A stretch of 12,035 nucleotides of DNA from CAZTVF01 sp964616985. GTDB taxonomy: Bacteria; Planctomycetota; Phycisphaerae; SM23-33. The notes below the pieces were generated by a model. The model saw only the letters and a list, made by a program, of their open reading frames with translations. It ran no database searches and was not told the DNA's origin. Position numbers and translations under genes: made by a program. The stretch covers positions 1-12,035 of the forward strand of contig CAZTVF010000142.1 of assembly GCA_964616985.1 (NCBI GenBank). Direction: 5' to 3'. Positions 1 through 7,533 of the stretch are shown here, piece after piece (the stretch's first letter is position 1; each line of letters begins with the position of its first letter).

Positions 1-362
<362 letters not shown>

Positions 363-477
363 ACATTTGTCGTTGGCCTTCTGCCAACCTCAAATTGCCA
401 TTGCTCACTTCGACGAAGTCGGGATTTGGCTGTAATTCTCAATGCAAAACGCTATCTCTATGTCCGATACACCCGTT

Positions 478-501
478 GCGGCGGGCCGACAGGCCCGTCG
501 C
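478..501 (+). other. Stem-loop in the 23S-5S spacer
   Basis: A 10-bp stem (478-487 with 492-501, one G-U pair) closes a GACA tetraloop. It lies about five bases before the 5S gene, in the roughly 145-base spacer. Hairpins of this kind in rRNA transcripts are usually processing or maturation signals. The stem is visible in the sequence; the role is inferred. No tRNA is present in the spacer. Confidence 0.6.
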
Positions 502-505
502 AGCA

Positions 506-615
<110 letters not shown>

Positions 616-621
616 TATATG

Positions 622-656
622 AAAAGCCCCTGGGAGTCCCCCAGGGGCTTTTCGTT
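622..656 (+). terminator. Intrinsic terminator of the rRNA operon
   Basis: A 13-bp perfect stem (622-634 with 640-652) contains AGCCCCUGGG and its complement, with a five-base loop, and runs into a U-rich tail (UUUUCGUUU). It begins about seven bases after the 5S gene. The A-run on the left arm makes it plausibly bidirectional. Confidence 0.92.
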
Positions 657-768
657 TATACTCGCCGAATCTCCTGCCGCGGACAGGGAAACGCTGCCGC
701 GTCGGCAGTCATGCCCACCATCCAACGTGCCCCCATTCATCATGACGGTCTGTTCGCTCGGGGCGGGA

Positions 769-895
769 AGAAGCAGCGAACAGCAGAACCGTAGAACAAG
801 GAATTTGAATGTCGAGGTGAAAGACCGTGGATCGCGGGTCTTTCCCTTCGGAGTTTGGCTGTTCGGTGCTCGGAATTCTGCTGTTCGCTGCTTCT
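769..895. repeat. Long imperfect inverted repeat downstream of the rRNA operon
   Basis: The outer arms, 769-788 and 876-895, are perfect 20-base inverted copies containing AAGCAGCGAACAGCAG and its complement. The apex is a second perfect match, AAAGACC (820-826) with GGTCTTT (837-843). Sequence between these blocks pairs only patchily, so the whole is a roughly 127-bp imperfect cruciform or hairpin. The right arm also holds a near-direct repeat, GCTGTTCGGTGCT (858-870) and GCTGTTCGCTGCT (880-892). The rest of 657-1042 contains no convincing gene: open frames exist, but the real downstream start is at 1043. The structure resembles a MITE or other dispersed palindromic element, which is an inference. 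Confidence 0.65.
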
Positions 896-992
896 CAGCG
901 GGCCCGGCGCGTGGCGCGCGCGACGGCAGCCGCAAAGAGGCGCCGGAATTCCATGAAGAACGACATATTCTCCTCTTCCCGCGGCTCAACCG

Positions 993-1021
993 TTGACCCC
1001 GGCCTCGCCCCGCGGCACAAT
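993..1021 (+). promoter_or_regulatory. Promoter of the HEAT-like/TPR gene (TTGACC-17-CACAAT)
   Basis: A -35 box TTGACC (993-998) is followed after 17 bp by CACAAT (1016-1021), preceded by GG. The -10 box ends only 21 bases before the ATG at 1043, so the leader is very short and begins near the ribosome binding site AAGGAG (1030-1035). The same GGCACAAT block lies before the amidohydrolase gene. This supports the start at 1043 over the longer open frame. Confidence 0.6.
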
Positions 1022-1042
1022 CGTCTGCGAAGGAGCGCGCTT

Positions 1043-3787
1043 ATGCCAATCCGGGGAATGATTGCGGGTTCAGTGCTTGCCGGGGTTCTTGCGGTCATGA
1101 TGCTCGCCGCATCGCAGACATGCCCCGCTGGTTCCCCATCCGACTCAACCTCGTTGGCGCCGGCGTCGGGCCCCGCCACCGCCCCGGCCATCAGCGAGGC
1201 GGCCATCCGCCAGGCAATTCGCGATCTGGCGGACGATGAGCAGGAAATCCGCGACAAGGCCTCCGATACCCTCTGGTCGGCCGGCGAGGCCGCGGTCGAC
1301 GCGCTCACCGAGGCCTCGCGAAGCGGCGACGCCGAGGTCGCCGATCGCGCCAAGGCGATTCTCGAGAAATTCCGCCACGGCATCTTCGGCGATACGCCCG
1401 CCGACGTCGTGGCGCTGATTGATGCCTACCGCCAGGCAGATTCCGACGAAAAATCCGACGCCATCGAGAAAATCGCCGCACACCCCACCTGGGGCATCAA
1501 GGTCCTCGCCAGGCTCCTGAAGGGGGATTCGGCCGCGATTGACGTAGACTCGGTTGAGGATGCCCTCGCCGACCGCCTGCTTCACGATGTCCGGCTGGCC
1601 GAGGAGGCGAATGATGCACCGCGGGTCGAGACTGCCATGAAGCGGGCGGCGGAGCACCTCCCTGCTCGCATGGCTGGCATGTACGTCACGCACGTGTATG
1701 CCGAAGGCAAGCTGCCGGCGGCCATCGCGGCGGCGCGGGACGCCCGGCAGCACGTGGTGCTGGCCCATCTGCAGCGGGCCAGTGGCGACCTGGCCGCGGC
1801 CGCCGCGGCCGCCCGGGAGGGCGGCGACCACGAACTCGCCGCCAACATGCTCTTGCTCAAACGCGATTGGCCCGCGCTGGCGGTCGAACTCCAGGCGTTG
1901 CTCAATGGAAACTTCGAAGGCCAGAAACGCGTGAACTACCTCGGCCTGCTCGCCGCCTGCCATCGCCGCACCGGCAACGGCGACGCCTTCCGCCAATGCG
2001 TTTCCGATATCCTCGAACTGGGCCGAAAGCATGACCGGGTCGTTTGCTGGCCGGCCTTGCTGGCCAACGAATGTTTCGACGAGGCGATCGAGTTGACGGC
2101 CGGCGGGAAGGAATTCTTCGTCGAATCCGACGTTCTTCTGTTCCGCCAGCAGTTCGAGCAGGCGATCGAGGTCATTCGCAAGCGGGCTGAAGGTGACGCC
2201 AACGAGGACTACGAGGCCGCGGTGCAGGAGCAGACGCCCGCTCGCCTGCTTTTTGACCGCGGCCTGAAGGAAGAGGCGAATCGGATCTTCAGCGCCCCGT
2301 TCGCTCCCGGCATCACGCCCAGCCGGTATCGCATTCGCGCGGCCATCGAGGCGCTGCGGGATACGGGACAGGGCGAGCAGGCGTTTGCCCGTGCGATGGA
2401 GGCGATGGCCAAGCCTGTCTTCAAGAATAATGTGTCGAATCTTGTGTGGTATGCCTGCCAGAACACGCCACATAGCAACACGTGGCTGGAGATACTCAAG
2501 GCGTACGACGCCAACTTGGACGCCCCGGCCAAGCTGGCGAGGGTGAGCGAAGAGGCGAGGCGCCTCATTCGCATCACCGACAACCTGCGAAAGATCGTTT
2601 TGGGCAAGGCCACCGCCGATGAAGTGGTCGCCTGGGCCGGGGCCATCGAAGCAGACGCCGCGCCCCTGAACGCTGACGGAGAAAGCGTCGAGACCTATAG
2701 GCCTCCTCCCGCGCCGGTCGTCCAGTTGGCTGCCGTCGTTCGGACGCTGGACAGACTGGGCCAGCGCGAGAAGGCGAATCGTTTCCTCTCGCGGCTGGAG
2801 TCGCTCGAAGGAGCCAACGCCGCGGCGGAGGCGGCCGAGGTCTATCTGCAGCGGGAGGACTGGAAACATGCGGGGCCGCTTCTTTCCCGCTGCATCGAGA
2901 AGGGCAACGCGCTCCCGTTGATGAAATTCTATTCCGGGTTGTGCCTGGTCCGCACGGGCGACGACGCCAACGGGCTGCGGTTGTTGGAAGAAGCCGATAA
3001 GGCCGGAAGGTCGTCCCCGCACATGACGCCGGCGTTGCTGGATGCGGCAACCGCTACGGGCCTGGTTGATTTCGCCGCCCGGCAGCGTGAGCACATGCGT
3101 CGCCTTTCACAGGTGGGAGAGTATTCGTTTGTACGCATGCTCCGCAAGACCGGCCCACGGGCCCAGGTCAAGGCCGGACGATTCGCCGCGGCCGCCGACG
3201 ACGTGGATCTGGCCATACTGTCATCCCTGTGGGACCGTTCGTCCCCCAGGGTGTTTTCGATGCTCGACGATCTCGCCTGCGCCCATGTGTACCGCGCCCG
3301 CGCGCATATCGCCGCCGGCGAGCACGACAAGGCGATGGCCGAGGTGAAGCAGTACCTCCGGTTCGGCATCGGCCACATCAACGGCATCGAAGAGGTCGTG
3401 AACGATTGGGACCACGCCGGGCGGCGCGACCTGGCGGATCAGTTGTTCGAGCAGCTCTGGACCTTCAACGCGGCCTTGTGCGGTCGCTACGGGCAATACA
3501 TCCACGGGCTGAACAACACGGCGTGGCTGGCAGCGCGATGTCACCGCAAGCTCCCCGAGGCGCAGGTGATGGCCGAGAAGGCCGTGGAACTGGCCCCCGG
3601 CAAGGCGTTCGTGCTGGACACGCTGGCCGAGGTGCTGCTGCAGCGGGGCAACCACGCCGCCGCCGTCGAAGCCTCGCGCAAGGCCCTTGAATGTATCGAC
3701 GACACCCACGAATCCCGCCCCCGCTACATCGCCGCCCTCAAACGCATCGAGGCCAACGACGCGAAGTCCTCCCCGCCGGAAGACTGA
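1043..3787 (+). CDS. Secreted HEAT-like/TPR repeat protein
   Basis: A 914-residue protein predicted to be exported and to act as a scaffold or protein-interaction surface; its partner is unknown. Residues 1-24 form a signal peptide with a hydrophobic run, GSVLAGVLAVMMLAAS. A Ser/Ala/Pro-rich linker reaches about residue 50. Residues 53-113 look like a HEAT-type helical pair (DKASDTLWSAGEAAVDALTE, then SGDAEVADRAKAILEKF), common in planctomycete secreted proteins. The long middle is helical and Ala/Glu-rich, as expected of degenerate TPR solenoids. The last 96 residues hold two clear TPRs (LNNTAWLAARCHRKLPEAQV and LDTLAEVLLQRGNHAAAVEA). The open frame extends upstream to 827. I chose 1043 for its AAGGAG at 7-base spacing, the promoter just before it and the signal peptide starting there. 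The gene stands alone and converges on the next gene. Confidence 0.85.
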   Translation: MPIRGMIAGSVLAGVLAVMMLAASQTCPAGSPSDSTSLAPASGPATAPAISEAAIRQAIRDLADDEQEIRDKASDTLWSAGEAAVDALTEASRSGDAEVADRAKAILEKFRHGIFGDTPADVVALIDAYRQADSDEKSDAIEKIAAHPTWGIKVLARLLKGDSAAIDVDSVEDALADRLLHDVRLAEEANDAPRVETAMKRAAEHLPARMAGMYVTHVYAEGKLPAAIAAARDARQHVVLAHLQRASGDLAAAAAAAREGGDHELAANMLLLKRDWPALAVELQALLNGNFEGQKRVNYLGLLAACHRRTGNGDAFRQCVSDILELGRKHDRVVCWPALLANECFDEAIELTAGGKEFFVESDVLLFRQQFEQAIEVIRKRAEGDANEDYEAAVQEQTPARLLFDRGLKEEANRIFSAPFAPGITPSRYRIRAAIEALRDTGQGEQAFARAMEAMAKPVFKNNVSNLVWYACQNTPHSNTWLEILKAYDANLDAPAKLARVSEEARRLIRITDNLRKIVLGKATADEVVAWAGAIEADAAPLNADGESVETYRPPPAPVVQLAAVVRTLDRLGQREKANRFLSRLESLEGANAAAEAAEVYLQREDWKHAGPLLSRCIEKGNALPLMKFYSGLCLVRTGDDANGLRLLEEADKAGRSSPHMTPALLDAATATGLVDFAARQREHMRRLSQVGEYSFVRMLRKTGPRAQVKAGRFAAAADDVDLAILSSLWDRSSPRVFSMLDDLACAHVYRARAHIAAGEHDKAMAEVKQYLRFGIGHINGIEEVVNDWDHAGRRDLADQLFEQLWTFNAALCGRYGQYIHGLNNTAWLAARCHRKLPEAQVMAEKAVELAPGKAFVLDTLAEVLLQRGNHAAAVEASRKALECIDDTHESRPRYIAALKRIEANDAKSSPPED

Positions 3788-3852
3788 GAGGGAATGCCCC
3801 GGCACCGTCGACGGTTGTCATCAACTTCGCCTCCATGGCGGGGCTGGTGCTC

Positions 3853-3912
3853 GGCATGCAGAACCTGGCCTGTGGCCAGAACCTGCATGCCCTACAGTTG
3901 AACCTGCATGCC
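3853..3912. repeat. Symmetric hairpin with AAC/AAC internal loop plus direct repeat
   Basis: GGCATGCAG (3853-3861) pairs with CTGCATGCC (3883-3891), and CTGGCC (3865-3870) pairs with GGCCAG (3874-3879). Both strands carry an unpaired AAC between the stems, and the loop is TGT. A 13-base direct repeat of the right side, GAACCTGCATGCC, recurs at 3879-3891 and 3900-3912, exactly 21 bp apart. It lies in the 147-bp gap between two convergent genes. It has no T-run, so a simple intrinsic terminator is unlikely; a bidirectional transcript-end structure or an intergenic repeat family is more likely. Confidence 0.7.
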
Positions 3913-3934
3913 TGCGTTCTCTGGCGGTGTCGTT

Positions 3935-5722
3935 TTATACAGCCCCCATCACGGTGAGCAGGTCGGCGATGGGGAAAGAGTGCTGGCGGACGGCGGGGGG
4001 GAGGAAGATGCGGCTCCAGAGGCCGTCGTGCCGGGTGGATTGGCGGACGAGGGGAGCGACGACGTGGCGCCAGTATTGGTAGGCGTCGAAGTCCGCGCCG
4101 TCGCGGCTGTGCCAGCTGTGGGCCAGGCGGCTGCGGAGGGAGGCCCAGAGCGATTCGGCGCTGGCGAGAACCCCCCGGCGGGCGAGGCGGCGCTGGCGGT
4201 CGGCGAGGCGGAGGTCCTTCTCGTAGGGCACGTCGGTCCAGGCGGGGAAGTGGCTGGCGACGATGTGCCGATGGAACGCGCCATCGCGGCGTTGCGGCCA
4301 GGGCGAGGCGAAGACGGCGCGGACAAAGTCGGGGTTGAGGAACGGGGCGAACACCACGCCCGGCTGCAGCGCCAGCCCGCCCGACGCCCATCGCCTCGTC
4401 CTTTCATACAGGTAGAAGAAGTCCAGCGCGTCCAGCCCCGACAGGCCGTGGCGCGCGGCGAGGCGGTACTGCTGCGAGAAGGCCCCGCGGGCGGCGTCCA
4501 GCACGTGCGGCTGAAGGTATGGCCCGGCCGCCGCGGAGAGATAAGCGAACAACTTCGCCTCCAGGTCCGTCGCGCCGGCGGTGGATTCATCGACGCCCAT
4601 GATGCCCGCGTAGAACGCCCGGCCGATCTCGCCGTGCTGGCCCATGATGTTCAGCCCGCCGCCGGTGAGATGGGGCTCGGTCGCCAGGAACATCTTGTGC
4701 AGGGCGGGCTCCACGTGCCCCGCCTGCCACAGGGTCGCCAGCGAGAGGCTGCGGGCCAGGGCCTCGGGCGTATGGGGCGGCAGGGCGGTGTCCGTCTCCA
4801 TCGTCAGCGAGAGGTTCGCTCGCCGCGCCAACTGCTGCGCGACGATCACATCGTAGGACGTCTGCCGCCCGCGGACCCGCGGCGAGAACACGATGCCCTC
4901 GTGCAGCAGCGTCGCGGCGATCGCCCGGGAATCCCGCCCGCCCGTCAGGCCGGCCTTGGGCGCGGACGGCCAGGTGATGCTGGCGTCGCGGATGTGCGAG
5001 ACGATGGATTCGCGCGCCAGTTCCAGCGCCTGCTGCGGCGAGAGCGTCGGCCCGCCCAGCCAGCGGCCGATCACGTCGAACCGGGTGCTTGCGACGCCGG
5101 CGGCCGAGAGCGTGACCTGCTCGCCGGGCTCGAGAAAACGGATGTCGCGGTACCCGGTCGTCTGCGCGGGAAACCAGCCGATCGCGGCGCGGATGCCCCA
5201 TTGTTCCTCGTCGGGTTCGACGGGCAGGCCTAGCGCGCGGAACGCGTGAATGCGGTTGGAGTACGCGACCATGCCGCCGCGGCGATACTCATACAGCTGG
5301 CAGCAGCCCAGGCCGTCCGACTGCAGGCGGATCGCCTCGCTGCCCGCCTGCTGCCAGATCAGGCCGTAGGGTGGCGAGAGCCTCTGGAGCCACCGCTGCG
5401 GGTCGCTCTGCAGGCCGGCGGCAAGGCGGGCCAGCAGCGTGCCGCCGGCGGGGGCGAGTTCGGCGGCGACGGTGGGGAGGTTCCACGGATAGTCCAGGCA
5501 CAGACGCCAGCCGTGGGCGTCGGCCTGGGCCTCGGCGGCGGTCCAACCCTCAACCGGCAGCGAGATGGATACTGCCGACGCGGCCGGTGAGTCGGCGTGC
5601 ACGGTCTGTTGCGGCGGGGTGGCAAAGAGCGGCGCGAACACTTCGGCCAAGGCCTTGGCCGCCGCGGGTGCCGCCGGCGCCGCGGCCGCGCCCTCCCGAT
5701 GCCACAGCAGGAACACCTGCAT
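3935..5722 (-). CDS. Asparagine synthetase-like PP-loop protein
   Basis: A 595-residue cytoplasmic protein related to class B asparagine synthetase. The PP-loop motif GLTGGRDSR lies at residues 258-266; this variant of SGGxDS binds ATP and adenylates a carboxylate in the family. A second conserved block, GQHGEIGRAFY, is near 361-371, where synthetases have a Gly-rich GE/GD signature. The N-terminal half retains a degenerate glutaminase-like fold (YGLIWQQ...SDGLGCCQLYEYRRGGMVAYSN, about 119-156). It lacks the Cys-2 nucleophile, since the protein starts MQVFLLWHREG, so glutamine is probably not the nitrogen donor. The open frame reaches 5830. I chose 5722 because GGAG precedes it by 6 bases; 5734 is the main alternative. 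Enzymes of this class join amino groups to carboxylates in peptides, antibiotics or cell-surface polymers; the real substrate is unknown. It is divergent from the amidohydrolase. A weak TTTCGT-17-TAAGAT promoter may lie at 5766-5794 on the minus strand. Confidence 0.8.
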   Translation of the reverse strand: MQVFLLWHREGAAAAPAAPAAAKALAEVFAPLFATPPQQTVHADSPAASAVSISLPVEGWTAAEAQADAHGWRLCLDYPWNLPTVAAELAPAGGTLLARLAAGLQSDPQRWLQRLSPPYGLIWQQAGSEAIRLQSDGLGCCQLYEYRRGGMVAYSNRIHAFRALGLPVEPDEEQWGIRAAIGWFPAQTTGYRDIRFLEPGEQVTLSAAGVASTRFDVIGRWLGGPTLSPQQALELARESIVSHIRDASITWPSAPKAGLTGGRDSRAIAATLLHEGIVFSPRVRGRQTSYDVIVAQQLARRANLSLTMETDTALPPHTPEALARSLSLATLWQAGHVEPALHKMFLATEPHLTGGGLNIMGQHGEIGRAFYAGIMGVDESTAGATDLEAKLFAYLSAAAGPYLQPHVLDAARGAFSQQYRLAARHGLSGLDALDFFYLYERTRRWASGGLALQPGVVFAPFLNPDFVRAVFASPWPQRRDGAFHRHIVASHFPAWTDVPYEKDLRLADRQRRLARRGVLASAESLWASLRSRLAHSWHSRDGADFDAYQYWRHVVAPLVRQSTRHDGLWSRIFLPPAVRQHSFPIADLLTVMGAV

Positions 5723-5803
5723 TGCCGTCTCCATCGCCGCCCGCGACCGCCGCGGGCCTGCGCTGATCTTAGTCCATCGCCCGCACGCACGAAAGGGTAA
5801 CCG

Positions 5804-5831
5804 TTGACTTGCCTCTCGTCTTTGGCACAAT
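5804..5831 (+). promoter_or_regulatory. Promoter of the amidohydrolase gene (TTGACT-16-CACAAT)
   Basis: TTGACT (5804-5809), a 16-bp spacer, then CACAAT (5826-5831) preceded by GG. The -10 box ends 22 bases before the ATG at 5854, the same geometry as the promoter at 993-1021. The transcript would begin almost at the ribosome binding site. The box lies in the shared 131-bp region between divergent genes. Confidence 0.65.
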
Positions 5832-5853
5832 GCGTGCAGAAGGAATCGATGCC

Positions 5854-7170
5854 ATGCCCCACTCCTATGAGACTATTCGTGATTACGTGTTCACCCTCCA
5901 GATCCTCGACACGCACGAGCACCTGCCGCCGCATGAACACCGCCGGCCGCAACACGACGTGCTTGCGGAGTATCTCACCCACTACTTCAGCTGCGATCTC
6001 GTCTCGGCCGGCCTCAGCGACGCGGGCCTGGCGACGGCGAGGGACTCTTCCCAGCCGCTGGCGAAGCGATGGAGGACGATCGAGCCGTTCTGGAACGCCG
6101 CCCGCAACACGGGCTACGGCCGGTCGCTCGACATCACCGTGCGCGAATTGTACGGCCTGCCGCGGATCGATGACGAGACGATCGAGCCGCTGAACACTGC
6201 CTTTACCGCCGCCCGCGCCGCGGGCAACACGTATCGCCGCGTGCTGAAGGACAAGAGCAACATCCGCCTCAGCGTGCTGGACAACCTGTACGACAACTCG
6301 CCCAACGTCGATCGCGAATTCTTCCGCCCCGTGGTGCGGCTGGACAGCTACATTCTCGCCAGCAGCACGGCCGAACTGGCGGCGCTTGGCTCGCCGGGGG
6401 CGCCGATCCGCACGCTGGCGGACCTGGAGGACGCGATCGAGGCGAGGATCGACGCCTCGCTTGCCGCCGGCGTCGTGGCCCTCAAGAGCGGCCTGGCCTA
6501 CGTGCGGCCGCTGCGGTACGAGAAGACTACGCGGGCCCAGGCAGAGGGGCAGTTCGTCGAACTGTTCGCCGACGGCAACGTCTCCAAGAGCCACGACGGA
6601 CGGTCGCGCGGGCAGCTGGGCCTGCTGCAGGACTACCTGATGCATCATGTCTGCCGCCTGGCCGACGCCCGGGGCATGGTCTTCCAGGTGCACACGGGGC
6701 TGCAGGAGGGAAATGGCAACTGCATTTACCACAGCGACCCGGCGATGCTGACGAACCTGTTCATGCAATACCCCAATGTGCGGTTTGACCTGTTCCACAT
6801 CGGCTACCCGTATCAGCACACGATGGCGGCGTTGGCAAAGAATTTCCGCAATGTGTTCATCGATTTCTGCTGGGCGCACATCATCTCGCCAGCGGCGGCG
6901 GTGGAGGCGATGCTGGACTATCTTGATGCCGTGCCGGCCAACAAGATCGGCGGCTTCGGCGGGGATTATTGCTTCATCGACGGCGTGGTGGGGCACCAGT
7001 GGATGGCTCGCGAGAACATCGCCCGCGCGCTGGCGATCAAAGTGGATCAGGGCGTGTTTGACCTCGACCGAGGGCGGCAACTTGCGAAGATGATCCTGCA
7101 CGACAATCCGGCGGCCCTGTTCGGCCTGGAAGAGAAACCCGCGGGCGGGAAGAAGGCGAAGAAGAAGTAA
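5854..7170 (+). CDS. Metal-dependent amidohydrolase family protein
   Basis: A 438-residue TIM-barrel hydrolase, probably cytoplasmic. It shows a full amidohydrolase-type metal site: HEH (21-23, in ILDTHEHL), Lys-211 (VVALKSGLAY, a likely carbamylated bridge), His-280 (VFQVHTGLQ), His-315 (RFDLFHIGYPYQ) and Asp-371 (GGFGGDY). Late motifs such as FRNVFIDFCWAHIISP and MILHDNPAALFGL place it with the amidohydrolase-2 / uronate-isomerase-like branch, but no exact substrate can be named. An isomerase or decarboxylase role in sugar-acid or aromatic metabolism is also possible. The C-terminus ends in a basic tail, KPAGGKKAKKK. The start at 5854 has AGGA (5841-5844) at 9-base spacing; the in-frame ATG codons at 5809 and 5830 overlap the promoter. 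It is transcribed alone. No terminator hairpin is obvious after the stop. Confidence 0.85.
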   Translation: MPHSYETIRDYVFTLQILDTHEHLPPHEHRRPQHDVLAEYLTHYFSCDLVSAGLSDAGLATARDSSQPLAKRWRTIEPFWNAARNTGYGRSLDITVRELYGLPRIDDETIEPLNTAFTAARAAGNTYRRVLKDKSNIRLSVLDNLYDNSPNVDREFFRPVVRLDSYILASSTAELAALGSPGAPIRTLADLEDAIEARIDASLAAGVVALKSGLAYVRPLRYEKTTRAQAEGQFVELFADGNVSKSHDGRSRGQLGLLQDYLMHHVCRLADARGMVFQVHTGLQEGNGNCIYHSDPAMLTNLFMQYPNVRFDLFHIGYPYQHTMAALAKNFRNVFIDFCWAHIISPAAAVEAMLDYLDAVPANKIGGFGGDYCFIDGVVGHQWMARENIARALAIKVDQGVFDLDRGRQLAKMILHDNPAALFGLEEKPAGGKKAKKK

Positions 7171-7440
7171 TCAGGCGTCCCACTGGAAAGCAGTGTCGTC
7201 GCGCCAGCGGCCTTCGAAATCTTCGCCAGCGGTGGCGGTCAGGCGGAATCCGGCCTTGACGTGCGTTGCGTTGGAGGCGGGATTCCGGCTGGAAACATCG
7301 CTGCGGACGACCTTGGCCCCGGCCGCCCGCAAGGCGTTCAAGGCGGTCGTCAACAACGCGGGGGCGCGACGACATCACCGAGGTCCTCGGCGCGTTTCGT
7401 GAAGTCGAGTCCGAACGCTGCCGCGTATCCTCTGCCTTCC
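7171..7440 (-). pseudogene. Possible frameshifted remnant of an acetyltransferase-like gene
   Basis: Two open stretches in different minus-strand frames join at a run of five G (plus strand 7360-7364). The upstream frame reads AEGRGYAAAFGLDFTKRAEDLGDVV and hits a stop at 7350-7352. The downstream frame, 7356-7171, reads LNALRAAGAKVVRSDVSSRNPASNATHVKAGFR and ends FEGRWRDDTAFQWDA. The pattern of a helix, then RSDV, then N-x-AS and KAGFR recalls the C-terminal half of GNAT acetyltransferases, but the match is loose. It may instead be a non-coding dispersed element. There is no clear start or ribosome binding site. No other gene is visible in 7171-7533 apart from a palindrome at 7481-7504. Confidence 0.3.
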
Positions 7441-7480
7441 GCATGGTGGGCAAGGCCAGGCTGGTGGCGTCCGCAGAAGA

Positions 7481-7504
7481 CACCCCCAAACGAGTTTGGG
7501 GGTG
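7481..7504 (-). terminator. Perfect palindrome downstream of the LTxxQ gene
   Basis: CACCCCCAAAC (7481-7491) and GTTTGGGGGTG (7494-7504) are perfect inverted copies separated by two bases. On the minus strand it lies 30 bases past the stop of the LTxxQ protein gene, where a terminator is expected. The tail after the stem is TCTTCT, only weakly U-rich, so efficiency as an intrinsic terminator is doubtful. It could instead belong to a dispersed palindromic repeat. Confidence 0.5.
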
Positions 7505-7533
7505 GCACCGGGGGGCCTCCTGATGACAGCCTT

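Noticed and set aside
827..1042. N-terminal extension of the HEAT-like/TPR gene from a GTG at 827 or an ATG at 953
   Set aside because: It would run through the inverted repeat and the promoter, and would bury the signal peptide; 1043 has the ribosome binding site.
1145..3094. 649-codon open frame on the minus strand
   Set aside because: It is antisense to the HEAT-like/TPR gene; long antisense frames are expected in GC-rich coding DNA.
3853..3912. CRISPR-like repeat array
   Set aside because: Only two direct copies with an eight-base gap; the structure is a hairpin, not repeats with unique spacers.
3908..5233. 441-codon plus-strand open frame
   Set aside because: It is antisense to the PP-loop enzyme gene, whose motifs are clear, and has low-complexity Gly/Arg/Ala composition.
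5359..7101. 580-codon minus-strand open frame
   Set aside because: It crosses the divergent promoter region and overlaps both flanking genes; its composition is typical of a shadow frame.
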